64,000 bases of DNA. It comes from Tenrec ecaudatus. Taxonomy: Eukaryota > Chordata > Mammalia > Afrosoricida > Tenrecidae. Below are positions 32,980 to 44,224 of this stretch, piece after piece (the stretch's first letter is position 1; each line of letters starts with the position of its first letter). Both the position numbers and the translations under genes were made by a program. The notes under the pieces were generated by a model. That model saw only the letters and a program-made list of their open reading frames with translations. It did no database searches and had not been told where the DNA came from. The stretch is taken from contig NC_134537.1 in assembly GCF_050624435.1 (NCBI RefSeq), positions 16,674,584 to 16,738,583 on the forward strand. The letters run 5' to 3'.

Positions 32980-33393
32980 CGGGCACCTGTTTTATTCTCT
33001 AAGTAACTTGAAAAGAATGCTCAACCGAACTCAAGATAGGTTCATTTTACAACAAACTACTTTTTTTCCTGCTTTGAAAGTATCTTTGGTTCTTTAAAGG
33101 TTCTGAAGAGTTTTCAAGTATAGCAATAAATCACTTCTTGTATTGAAACCAAACTGTTCTTTTTATGAAATACAAACTTCTGAAGCTCATTTAAATATAT
33201 AGTCTTCATCTAAATGTTCACAAATCTAGGAATGGTTAAATAATTGCATAATCATTAATAAAGTGTATGGCAGTATTAAAGTGGAATATTTTATAATCAT
33301 TTAAATATGCTTTTAAAGTATTATGATGGAATTAGTGGAAAATATGAAAATATATGCCAAAAATTCAGTTGCTAAATTATGTGTGCATGTGCA

Positions 33394-33459
<66 letters not shown>

Positions 33460-33800
33460 CTCAAATGAAAATTAAAAAAAACAAAACAAAACAAGTGGTC
33501 TGTTAACTGTGGTTATGGCCTATAGTGGAAATGTATATTTTGATACATAATGTTATTGCTTGTCCAGTTATGGTTTACACAGAGTTTAGGTTTTCATTCA
33601 GCCATCTCTGCACAAGTTGCTCAATGGCATTGATTATATTCTTCACAATGTGTAAACGTTTTCATTATTGGTGTTATTTTGTTGTGGTGGTGGTTGATCT
33701 GCTGTAATGGAGATTTTTGTAACATGCTTTTTTTTTGTTTTTAATACCCTAAACAGTTTGTATTTGTGCACTAAATGTTTAAAATTACTGATACACGTAA
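32980..33800. other. AT-rich interval with (TG)n(TA)n repeat
   Basis: Contains the microsatellite at 33,388-33,452: short TG run then ~23 TA units. The 33,540-33,660 stretch may be an old L1 remnant. No gene. Confidence 0.4.
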
Positions 33801-33804
33801 ACAA

Positions 33805-34300
33805 CATACTGCACTGGGCAAATCTACTACATGAGGTCCCTTGAAAGCGCTGAAGAGCTAGAACATCACTTTGGAGGCTAAGGTACACTTGATCCACGCA
33901 TGGTGTATTCAGCGGCTTCCTAAGTATGTGCAAGTTCAACATTGGATAAAGAAGACCAAAGAAGAATCAATGCTGGCAAAGAATATCAAAAGTACCAGGA
34001 TTACAAGAAAAACAAACAAATCTGTCTTGGATGAAGTACAATTAGAATGCTCCTTAGAAGAGAGAATGGCAAGACGTAATCTTCCATACTTTGACTATGT
34101 TATCAGGAAACTCCAGGCCCTGGGAAAGGACATTGTGCTTGGTTAAGCAGCAAGTCAACACCAAAGAGACAGCCTCTGGACCAGGTGGACACAACAATGG
34201 CTCAAGTGTGACCACAGTGACGCTGGCACAGGCCTGGAGTGTCTTGTTCATAGAGTCGCTGTGACTTGGAACTGACTTAAGGACCTCCCACAACAACAGT
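33805..34300 (+). mobile_element. RTE LINE 3' end
   Basis: gcactgggcaaatctacta, gcgctgaagagctag, ttggataaagaagaccaaagaagaatcaatgc, gtcttggatgaagtacaattagaatgctccttagaa, and a cgctgtgacttggaactgactta...acaacaac terminus. Stops present. Confidence 0.88.
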
Positions 34301-34309
34301 GACGACACA

Positions 34310-36135
34310 TCCAGGGGATTTGTCTCAAGAATGCCGTGGAAACTGAAAATTATTTCAATCTTACTATTAGAAATAGAGTTTTGTGTTCACAAAGGCAACC
34401 CTACTGAAAAACTAGAGCATCGGTGTCTCCCACTTCCTTTCGAACCTGTATAAGAGAGACAAGGTTGCAAATGTATATGTGCATCCCTCTCCATTCCACA
34501 GTCATTCAAGATGGCCTAAGTCCAAGTGTCTACCAAAAACTTCCTCTCAGTACAAATTCCGACAACCTTAAAAGTCATGCAACTTCCTAACCCATTGCCA
34601 CATGCATTCCAGTGGAGCTTTGGTCCTTATCAGTGGCTTAACGGAACCTCTGAGGAGAGATTAATTACCTAGAGCATCTCACGACAACAGACACAGGGAG
34701 CACCCCTTTTGCTGGAAGACTTAGGGACCTCTCTCCCACACAATTCAAACGGAAGAAAGAGGTATCTGCAATGGGTTTCAAAGGAAATAGATGTTCAGTG
34801 AGCACTTTCTGGTGTATAAAACAATTATATGTTTTAAAGGTGTTAATGATGGCTAAATTATGGTTGTCAAGTTTTGCGTGAACCATTTGGTGGCGCAAAT
34901 GCATAATCTAAAAGGATAAACTAACAAGATGTGCTTGATTGTGGAATAAGTGGCATAAGATAGTAGACACTGTGGAATTTTGACGATCGCCCCCATTTGA
35001 GACGTTCTAATAGTGATGATGTGCTAACAAGCTGATTGTAAACAGAGGAGCATCGTGTTCTAATGTACAGTTTTAGAAAGATTAATTGCTGTCATTTGGA
35101 GGGTAGTTTGGAAAAGAATGAACTTTGGACAATTCTCTCCCCAACATATATTTTGTTCTCATATTTGAAAATACTTCAGCATCTTTAACAAGCATTAAAC
35201 ACAGTTGGCTTAGAATAAAACTCTGTGATTTTAATTTTCCTCTGCCAAAGTGGGTGAGGTTTTTACATTCTGTAAGCTTTTGCAAATTCATGTACAACAC
35301 AAAACGGATAATCTCAGTAATCACTAGAACACCTTTTAGGCTTAAATTCTCTGAAATTAAAAAAACCCTGAATGGTTATGTGAGCTACTGAAACTTTGCT
35401 TTCATAGAACACCTGCCTCCAGGTTTGTGAAGGGGAAAAAGAAAAAAAACTATTTGTCATACACAAAATATGAATTTAAAAATCTGATTTCTTCTCATTT
35501 TTCAAATGTTCAATGATATGCAATTTTACTTAAGAAATGGAGAAGGGATTAAATAATAATAATTTAAGACAGCTCTTCAGGATAAGGATGTTCAGCACCT
35601 TTTGTTGCCATAAAAGTTCATGAGAATGTAAAGGTACTTTGAGGCTCAGTCCCCAAAGGAGCATCTTCATTCTGCCGAAAAGCCAAGCTCTGCATGGTAA
35701 TGAGCAGCTCTGAGGGGGACAGCACAATGATGATGGTACAAGATGCATAGCTCAATTATGGGAAGAATAATGGTAAGACGTGCATTCTGTACTCCCTCCT
35801 AATTGGATACCAGAGCGATCCTGCGTAGTACAAATAGCATGGAACAGTCATTAAGGCCGAGACAACAACAACAAGCGTCCTATCTTAGTTGTAACTCAAA
35901 TACTGTGAATTTACAAATAAGAACACACACATCAAATATGAATAACATTGTATCTTTTCATATAAAGGTTTGTCTTGACAAGCTTCTGAATTGAGGTAAG
36001 TTTAATTAGCAAAACGCATCGTACTAAATTGTAAGAGGCAGTGAAATTGGAGGACAAGGTGGCTATGTATCTATCTTATTGTAATCATAGACGTCTACCT
36101 GTAAGGCACTGCGCTGAAATATAAGAGCAAGGAGG
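34310..36135. other. repeat-poor interval
   Basis: No gene found. The overlapping frames at 35,082-35,391 on opposite strands are chance. Confidence 0.35.
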
Positions 36136-36136
36136 A

Positions 36137-36197
36137 TACTCTTTCTTCTTTCCTTCTTCTTCTCCTCCTCCTCCTCCTCCTCCTCCTTCTTCTCCAG
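36137..36197. repeat. CT-rich microsatellite (TCC/TTC)n
   Basis: Pyrimidine-only run with about eight consecutive cct/ctc units; may adopt triplex structure. Confidence 0.85.
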
Positions 36198-36394
36198 AAC
36201 GCTAGCAGTATATTTAATTGCTCTTAGATGCCATCCAATTTTCTTTCAAACCTGACTTATTTAATATGTTTTCATCAAATATTTCCACCCTCCAAAAAGT
36301 TTATTACAGTAGACCACTTGCTCATATATTTAATGACTAGGGCAGAGATGGGTATAAGAGGACAACTGAGATAATAAACGCTCTGTAGATAGTT

Positions 36395-36780
36395 AAGCAT
36401 AGTGCGTTCAGGATGACTTGATATCTAAAAGTTGAATCGTTGGAAACCACCTGCTACTCCACGTGGAGGAAGACAAGCTGCTGAAACGTAATTCACTTCT
36501 AAAATGATTTACAGCCTTGGAGACCCTGTGGATCAGTTTGACTGTGCCCTATTGTATCACCGCGAGAGGAGTTAACACAGTCCTAACAGAGTGGGTTTTG
36601 TGTGGTTTTCTATAGTATCCTTACATGTCACAAATGACTGGTACTTGACTGCTAGCCTAAAGGTTGGCAGTACCCACCAGTGCAGCAGTATTGCAGATGC
36701 AAAGTATGGCATTCCAGTATCACGAAGAGAACCATGAAGAAAACTCTCTGGAAGGCTTCCACTCCGTGACACTTGCAGAA
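36395..36780 (+). mobile_element. degraded AfroSINE pieces
   Basis: Two remnants: 36,395-36,540 (aagttgaatcgttggaaaccacctgctactcc, tttacagccttggagaccctgtgga) and 36,625-36,710 (ctagcctaaaggttggcagtacccacc). Confidence 0.5.
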
Positions 36781-36784
36781 ATCA

Positions 36785-37625
36785 CGATTGGAAGCCGTTC
36801 CTCAGCAGGTAAAGACAGTTACATACTGTACACATATGCGGACTCTTCCAAAAGTTCACGGGCAAACGTAAAGAAAAGATCATGGTATACATGCACACAA
36901 ATTACACAATTGCATATGCATATACAAAGGAATGTAAAAAACTTTATGCCAAAATTCCATTATGTTTCATTTTATTTCCCATGAACTTTTTGAAGTGCCC
37001 TCCTAGCTAATGATTATTTTTCATTTTCTTACACTTAGCGCCACATCTCCCCCAATACTACTGAGGAAATTCTGCTTCATACTAAAATATATAGGATTTC
37101 TGAGACTAGAGAGAGTTTCCAAGACAGTCTTTGCAGGAACAGGCAACCCCATCAATTTGGGGGGAGATTGAAGCCTCTGATCTTCCTTTTTGTAGCCCAG
37201 TTCCTAACCCAAGGACCTAACAGTAATTCCTGCCCCACACATAGGATAAGAGAAGTGCTTCTCCCCAAGCCAAACAATCAACACTAGCATAATTTAAATA
37301 TGTTTACACAGTGCTCCTGTTACATTAAAGAGAATAAGCTTCACAAAGCCAAAGTCCCCGGTTTCATTTTCACTGTATCAACATAGAGACCACGCACTTA
37401 TTACAAGTGAAACTGTGCAAATGATGATTAAGAATGATGAGAATAATTAGACACAATTCATGCCTTTTAGGGACTCATAACCGAGAGATGGAGTGAGATA
37501 CAAAAAATGTTTTTCATTTGTGGTCTTTGTAGGATTCTAATTTCTGAAACACTGATTTATAAATTTAGCTATCTAATATCTTTAACAAGACTTTTTAGTT
37601 GTATCTAATATCTTAATCAGTAAGG
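36785..37625. other. unassigned interval
   Basis: A possible antisense SINE remnant at 37,120-37,215. Nothing else recognised. Confidence 0.3.
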
Positions 37626-37629
37626 GAAG

Positions 37630-37780
37630 CAATAAACCCCTTTAAGCTGATTTAGTCTCCAGGGGATTTCAGAAAGCTGAGGCTCCCTGTTCCCATAAAG
37701 ATTTACCGACTCAGAAAAATTACATAGGGTCGTTATGTATCCAAATCAATTCTATATCAGAGTGTTGGGTTTAGGGTATT
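37630..37780 (+). mobile_element. AfroSINE-type SINE, degraded
   Basis: gctccctgttcccataaagatttaccgactcaga, then atagggtcgttatgtatccaaatcaatt and a gtgttgggtttag end. Confidence 0.6.
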
Positions 37781-38039
37781 TTTTTTCTCCATAACAAAGT
37801 TACTTTTCAAAATTATGAGTGTTTTGCATGAGACAATTGTAAACGTTTACTTTTTTTTTTCCTTTCTTGTATATTTTCCTGTTCTCTGAGTGACCGGGGT
37901 GATCTAAATGTGTTACACTAACACAGTCAGCATCACTTTCGATACAAGTCAGGGGAAATGCGCATGCTCTAACTGCAGTGATAAGGATAGGAACTCCCCG
38001 TCTGCTACCCGGGACACACTTAATCCTACAGAGCCTTGC

Positions 38040-38235
38040 TGTCTAGTGCATTCCTCATGGACTGTTAACTAGATCACAAGGTCAGCAGTTCCAATCCACC
38101 TGCTGCTCTGTGGGGGAAAGATGAAGCTTCCTACTTCTGCCAAGCTTCATAGTTTCAGAAGCTGTGTTACCCTGACTGATATGGTCACTATGAGTCAGAT
38201 TCGCCTCAATGGCAGTGAGTTTGGTTCTTTGGGGT
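38040..38235 (+). mobile_element. AfroSINE-type SINE
   Basis: ggactgttaactagatcacaaggtcagcagttccaatccacctgctgctctgtgggggaaagatgaagc, ending actatgagtcagattcgcctcaatggcagtgagtttgg. One of the better-preserved copies. Confidence 0.88.
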
Positions 38236-38569
38236 TTGATCTTTCTAATAATTTCCCCTTATTTTACTTCTATTCCACTCCACATATATGGATTTTTTTA
38301 AATACATTTTCTTTTGTAACATTGCTTGCATAAGCAAAATAGATCTCTTCCCAATTATTTCCTGCAAATGATGTGTTCTGATCTTGTATTATAACCATAG
38401 TTTCGGCCATTTCCAAATTAGTTTCTAATAAAAGAAAGCAGGAGAGAGTTAGAAGAGAAATAATAAAGAGGGGAAAATAATTAGAGAGGGAGAGCTTTTT
38501 GTTAGTCTTAAACTCATTCAAATTTGCTAATTGTCTTTGGGATATTAGCTTGTAATCCATGGGGAAGGC

Positions 38570-39185
38570 TGTGACCCTCTACCTTCAGCAGCAAGTGATG
38601 AGAGCATCAGAGAACGTCCTTGCAAGATGTTGAGCCACCTCACAAGAAACAAACACAAGAAACTCCATTTCAGAGAAGTAATGAAGTGTGACATTGAGGC
38701 CCAGCCAAGAAGTTGAATCATTGCCAAGAATCAACAGATGATCCAAGGAGCCACCGCAAAAGTGTGGGGAACCCCGTAAGACCTGGCTGAACCTGACCGA
38801 TGTCAAAAAGCCAGTCAAGCCACCTGAAGTGTAGAGAACCCCAGTAAGACTTGATTGGGACAGTGAATACGTCAAAGAGCCAGCCAACCTGTCCATTTAA
38901 ACCTGGGTAGAGACACTGGCTTTTTGAAGAGCTAGGAACCAAGGAAACATCAACTCCTGCTCTCTCCAACTCTCCCTGGGGCGAGTCCACCGATGAAGGC
39001 AATGCTTACTGGGACTATGATGCTAGAATGATATGTGTGAAGAATGCTGTCATTATGCCCTTATGCTCTACTTGCCCCAATACTCTTTCCTTAATAGTGT
39101 GAATTATTTTTAGATTGTTTGATGTGTGTTTGTAGTAAGTAAACCAAGCAGTCAAAAATGTCTAAGAGCATTAACTACTGATTGC
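38570..39185 (+). mobile_element. retroviral-type solo LTR with duplicated U3 block
   Basis: A purine run (ggggaagg) precedes TGTGACC. U3 holds two 67-bp direct repeats (38,761-38,894), followed by a TATA-like catttaaacc (38,894-38,903). This resembles the tandem enhancers of gammaretrovirus-like LTRs. The 3' end is approximate, just before RTE sequence starts at ~39,189. No internal retroviral region is adjacent. Confidence 0.55.
38761..38894 (+). repeat. two 67-bp direct repeats, possible enhancer
   Basis: Units at 38,761-38,827 and 38,828-38,894 share agtgt.g.ga, aacccc, gtaagac, gtcaaa.agcca and ccaacctg-like blocks, with ~25-30% divergence and 1-2-bp shifts. Confidence 0.75.
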
Positions 39186-39595
39186 GCCGCTGGTGACAGC
39201 AAGTCCCTTAAAATCTCTTCATTTCTAGCAAGTAAGTTTGTGTCATGTGCATATCACAGGCTTAATAAATCTTCTTAAATTCTGATATCTCAAAAAAATT
39301 AAATTAAAAAAATTCTGATATCTCTTTGTTCTTAAAATCTACCATCTCTGTTGATTTTCTTAGTGTACAGATTGAATAAGCAGTGAGAGGGTACATCCCT
39401 GACATTTATCTTTCTTGATTTCACACCATGCATTATTCCCTTACTTTGTTCCTACAACTTCCTCTTGTTCCATGTACAAGTTCCAAATGAGCACAATGGA
39501 GAATTCTGGAATTCCCCCTCTTTTCAATGTTATCTATATTTATTGCAATCCACAATGTTTAATGACTTGTCATCAATGAAATACAAGTCAACCAA

Positions 39596-39735
39596 ACCAA
39601 GGGCTCAAGTAGAAAGAAAATGTTTTGAAAAGGATGATGGCAACATATGTATAAATGTGCTTGATATAATTAATGTATGTATGGATTGTTATCAGAGCTG
39701 TAAGAGCCTCCGATGAAATGATTTATTAAAAGGAA
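39596..39735 (+). mobile_element. short L1 3'-end insertion
   Basis: accaagggctcaagtagaaag to gagcctccgatgaaatgattt. The poly(A) signal is mutated (gatgaaa). Splits the antisense RTE. Confidence 0.85.
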
Positions 39736-40119
39736 GGGGGAAAAACCTCTTTCTGGTATTCTCTGCTTTCAACCTAGATCCCTCTGATATCCGTAATGAC
39801 ATCCCTCGTTCCATGTTCCCATCTATATCCAGCCTGAACCTCTGGCAGCTCTCTGTCAATGTACTGCTGCAAACTGGATTGAATTCTATTCAGAAAAAAT
39901 GTACTTGCATGTGACACGGATGAGATTGCTCTCTAACTTAAGCAATCTGTTGGGTCAACTCTTCTCTGGAATGGATGCAAATGTGGATCATTTCCAGTCA
40001 GTTGGCCACGTCGCTGTTCCTGGTATCGATGGCTGGGTGCTTCCAGTGGTTTATCCACTTGGTGAAACATTTCAATTGGTATTACGTCAATTTATTAAGA
40101 AGTGAAAACAAAAAATGCA

Positions 40120-40315
40120 CCACACACATTCACTGTCATGGTCAACCCATAGCAAACCTATAGGACAGGATAGAACTGCCCATGAAACGGTTAATTTCTG
40201 AGACTAACTGCTTAAGACCGTAGAAAACTCCATCTTTCTCCCGAGGAGTGCTCTTGAACTGCTGACCTTGCAAGTAGCCGCCCAACGCATAACCATTATG
40301 CCACTTGAGCTCCAC
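40120..40315 (-). mobile_element. AfroSINE-type SINE nested in RTE
   Basis: attcactgtcatggtcaacccatagcaaacctatagg terminus, ttgaactgctgaccttgcaa, and ccgcccaacgcataaccattatgccac head. Confidence 0.8.
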
Positions 40316-40564
40316 CTTAATTCCTGGACACTTGTTTTTGGCTAATGCTTTCAGTGCAACTTGAACTTCTTCGTTCAGTACAATTAGTTCTTGCTCACAT
40401 GCAACCTCCTGAAATGGTGGAATATTAGCTAGCTCTTTGGTTGCAGTGACTCTCTGTATTATTTGCATCTTCTCGTGATGCCTCTTGCATAATTCAATAT
40501 TTCTGCCATGGAATCTTTCAAGATTTCAACTAGAGGCTTGAGGTTTGTGTTGTTCTTTCACTTT

Positions 40565-40800
40565 AAGGTATGATGAGTATTTCAAGTGCCAGCAGGGTCA
40601 CTGAGATGAATATGTTTCAGCTGAGCTTCCAAATTAAGAATAGACAGGAAGGAAGGAAGTTGCCACCCATTTTGGAGGAAGTAGCTGCTGAAAACCTTAT
40701 GCATAACTTAGGAACAATGTCAAACACTGAAGAGCGAATGAAGGGAGGAAAATCAGAGAGGAGGCCAACGTTTCACACCGAGCATTCCTTTCTGAGTGCT
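40565..40800 (+). mobile_element. RTE 5'-UTR segment, inverted relative to its neighbour
   Basis: atttcaagtgccagcagggtcac, tttcagctgagcttcca and ctgctgaaaaccttatg belong to the RTE 5' region (compare 43,030-43,150), but here they are plus-strand beside a minus-strand RT segment. This is the pattern expected of 5' inversion by twin priming. Confidence 0.65.
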
Positions 40801-40899
40801 AGCAGCAGGATGAGGCTAATTCAAATGAGTGCCACTGCCTCCATATTCCATGAACTCCATCAGCAAGTGACCCACCAAGGTACGCACTTACCAAAAACA

Positions 40900-41640
40900 A
40901 CTCTGAAGAAAGGATTGCAAAATTACTAACTGTACAGATTAAGTCAATATATAGGTCCCTCTATACATCTAAGCGATATTTAATATTATATTCTCTATTT
41001 GACTCAAAAGTTTTCCTGGAACATAGAGTGAAGGTAGTTAACTTGAACAATTTGTCACATTATCTTGAGCTTACTGCATGCAATTTTTAGGTCTGAGAAT
41101 ATATGATGTTGTGTAACAAGATGTTCCATTACCTGGCCACATTAATGCATTATTTTGACTTCTATAATCTCTCTGCTTTTACACTTAGAAAGTGACTATA
41201 CTGTTAAGCTATAGTATTAGCACTAACATTCAATTAACACTCTCACTTTGGGCTAAAATTATACTTCACTACCACCTATCTTCCTGCCTTCTGCTTTCTT
41301 GCTAAATGGTTGCTAATCTAATAGCTCACCTACTCCAATTTGCACTTAATATTATTGCTAATGTGAAGCAAATTCACATCTGTAAAAACAAATGTACGAT
41401 TTTTTTTGGGGGGGTGGGAATCTTGGGATATAAAACAAATTAATCTTTCAACTAACACGGATTTAATGGTCATCAACATGGGTGGGAGATTATGTAAGGT
41501 AGGCCAATACAAGATGGGAAAAATATAAAGAAACATTGCTGTGTTCAAGGAGCTCACAAAAGAATTAATGAAGCCATGGAAAACATACACTGAAATATTT
41601 AGGAAATGAAAAATAAGAAAATAAGTTTAATTGAGTTAAA
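40900..41640. other. repeat-poor AT-rich interval
   Basis: Nothing recognised. A G-run at 41,409-41,417. Confidence 0.35.
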
Positions 41641-41647
41641 GTTCTAA

Positions 41648-41745
41648 ATCTGGCCTGAACCTCTCGCAGATCCAAAACAATGTACTGCTACAACCATGGT
41701 TGGATGATCTCAAGCAAAATTTTACTGACCTGTGATGACAGTCAG
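41648..41745 (-). mobile_element. RTE RT segment, inverted 5' piece
   Basis: ctggcctgaacctctcgcagatcc...gtactgctacaacc...caaaattttactgac is antisense to the RT block seen at 39,830-39,910. It abuts the plus-strand RTE that starts near 41,790 with the next consensus segment. Confidence 0.65.
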
Positions 41746-41789
41746 TAAGTTTAAAAAATAACGGTCAGTAATATTATTCGATAGTTTGA

Positions 41790-42945
41790 GCATTCTGTGG
41801 GATCTGAAGAGGATGTAAAAGAAGAGATATCATTGATGATGTCAGATGGATCTTGGCCATAAGCACAGAATACTTGAAAGATGTTTATTTGTGTTTTATT
41901 GATGATGCAAAGTATTCAACTGTGGATTATAATAAACTATGGGTAACCTAGATATGAATGGGAATTCCAGAACACTTCATTTGAAATTTATACACGGATC
42001 GAATTTTGAACAGAACAAGGGACTACTGCATGGTTTAAATCAGGAAAGATGTGGGCCTCAGTTGTATCCTTTTACCATACTTAGTCAATCTATATGCTGA
42101 GCAAATAATCAGAGAAGTTGGATTATATCAAGAAGAATGTGGCATCAAGTTTGGTGGAAGGCTTGTTACAACCTATCATGTGCACATGACACACCTTGCT
42201 TGCTAAACGTGAGGAGATTGTCAAGCACTTGCTGATTACAGTCAAGGATTACAACTTTACTGCGGATTAGAACTCAATGTACAGCAGACTACAATCCTCA
42301 CAATTGAACAAATAGGCCAATGGGCGAAAGATTGAAGTTGTCATGGATGTTGTCCTCCTTAAATCCATAATCAATGCTCCTTCAAGCAGTAGGCATGGCA
42401 TCCAAAGACATGTTGCACTGGGTAAATCTGCTGCAAATGTTCTCTCTAAGTATTGAAGAGAAAGGATGTTACTTTGAAGACTAAGGTGTGCCTGACCCAA
42501 GTCATGATATTTTCAGTATCCTCATATGCATGTGAAAGTTGAGCATTGTATAAAGAAGACTGAAGAAGAATCAATGCATTTGAATTGTGGTGCTGGAGAA
42601 AAATATCGACTGTACCATGGGCTGCTAAAAGGACAAACAAATCTGCCTTGGAAGAACCAAGGCAAGAGGTCTCCTAAAGGCAAGGATGGCAAAGCTTTGT
42701 CTTACATTCTTTAGACATGTTATCAGGAGGACTGGTCCCTGCAGAAGGACACAGGGTTAGGTAGGGTAGAGGGGCGGAGAAGGAGAGGAATGGCTTTAAA
42801 AAGATGGATTGACACTGTGGCTGCACCTGTGGACTTAGACATAGGAGCAATAGTGAGAATGGTGCAGAACTGGGCAGCGGTTCATTCTGTTGTGCAGAAG
42901 GTTGCTATGGATCTGAAACGACTCAATGGCATCTATCAACAAGAA
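41790..42945 (+). mobile_element. RTE LINE, RT to 3' end
   Basis: gatatcattgatgatgtcagatggatcttggc, gtgttttattgatgatgcaaagtattc, gggaattccagaacacttca, cattgtataaagaagactgaagaagaatcaatgca, aggatggattgacactgtggctgca; ends aacgactcaatggcatctatcaacaa. Frame broken. Confidence 0.9.
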
Positions 42946-42949
42946 TTAA

Positions 42950-44200
42950 TGTGTGCTTTCCTCAAAGCTGTCAGTTTTCATACCAGGGTGGCTGGTGTGT
43001 TGCTGTGATGTTGGAAGCTGCGCGATTGCTATTTCAAATTCCAGAGGTTCATCTAAAGTGCAGAGGGTAACAGAGCTTCCAGACGAAGAACAGATGAAAA
43101 TGAAGGAACTGGCTGTCCACGTCTTAAGAATTAGCCACTGAAAACCTTATGGAGAACATTGAAACATCGTCTGATACTGAAAACCTCATCAATAAAATCA
43201 GAACATCATAAAAACAGTGTCAGAAGATGATCCTTCAGGTCAGAAGACACTCAAAACATCACTACAGAAGATCTGCCTTCTCAAAGTAGAGTCCACCATT
43301 ATGAAAGGGAAGGAGCGAAGTCAGTGGGAGGGAAGCCTTTGAAGCTCTCATTTGCTGATGAATTTGAACTCAAAAGGAGAAGACAACAATTAGTCATTGA
43401 ATTTACACATGAAAAACAATTAGTCATTGACAACAATTAGCCATTGACCCTGGGAATGGACAAAGAGTGAATCCAGAAAAACTGAAACATTGTAAAAAAT
43501 GGAGTGGCACACAGAAAGATTGATATTATTGGTGATAGTGAGTTAAAATGAACTAATTTGGGCATTTTGAATAAGAAAATCATATGCCTTACTATGTCAG
43601 CAATGAGTCACGAGGAATGGCATTGCGTTCATCATAAAAAAAAAAAACATTTCAAGATCTATTTTGAAGAACAATGTTGTCTTTAACATGAAAATATCCA
43701 TTCACAGACAAGGAAATCAAATTGATAAAACCTTATTCAAATTCTATTACAAATTACTAAAGCTATAACTGTGGAAATTAAAGATGTTTACCAATGTCTT
43801 CAGCCAGAACTTGATCAAACATATGATCAAGCTGTATAGTTAATGATTTGTGAATAGTATCCAAAAGTTAAGAAAGAGGAAAGAGGAGTAGTTGGAAAAT
43901 AATGTCTTAATGATAGAAATGAGCTGGAGTTCACATGGTTGAATTTTGCAAAACAAACAAATTATTCATCACAAACATTTTTCAGCAACGCAGAGCGAAT
44001 ACACCCATGGACGTCTCCGGATGGAATACACAAATCAAACTTGGGGGAGGGAAGTTTGGAGAAGCTCAGTATTAGCAGCGAACTGTGGAACAGACCATTA
44101 ATTTTTCATGTGTAAATTCAGGTTGGAGCTGAAGAAAATAAAAACAAGTCCTGGGGCGAAACACCAAGCGCATGCAACAGAGCAGCAAGGGGAGCAAAGC
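42950..44200 (+). mobile_element. RTE LINE 5' half (5' UTR and endonuclease region)
   Basis: Starts just after the 3' end of the previous RTE: gtggctggtgtgttgctgtgatgttggaagctgcgc, atttcaaattccagagg, aaaaccttatgga, gatagtgagttaaaatgaac (endonuclease), catttcaagatctattttgaa, and gaactgtggaacagaccatta. Truncated before the RT. Multiple stops. Confidence 0.82.
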
Positions 44201-44224
44201 AATGAAGTTCACAAGGAATCCCAG

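Larger units (their letters stand above)
39189..40560 (-). mobile_element. RTE LINE RT region, split by L1 and SINE insertions
   Basis: Antisense blocks in order: gtttgtgtcatgtgcatatcacagg (39,235-39,262), cctctttctggtattctctgctttcaacc (39,746-39,774), ggcagctctctgtcaatgtactgctgcaaactgg (39,843-39,876), and ttgaacttcttcgttcagta (40,361-40,380). Interrupted by L1 (39,596-39,735) and a SINE (40,120-40,315). Confidence 0.88.

Noticed and set aside
33540..33660. L1 or other LINE remnant
   Set aside because: Resemblance is too faint to support without an alignment.
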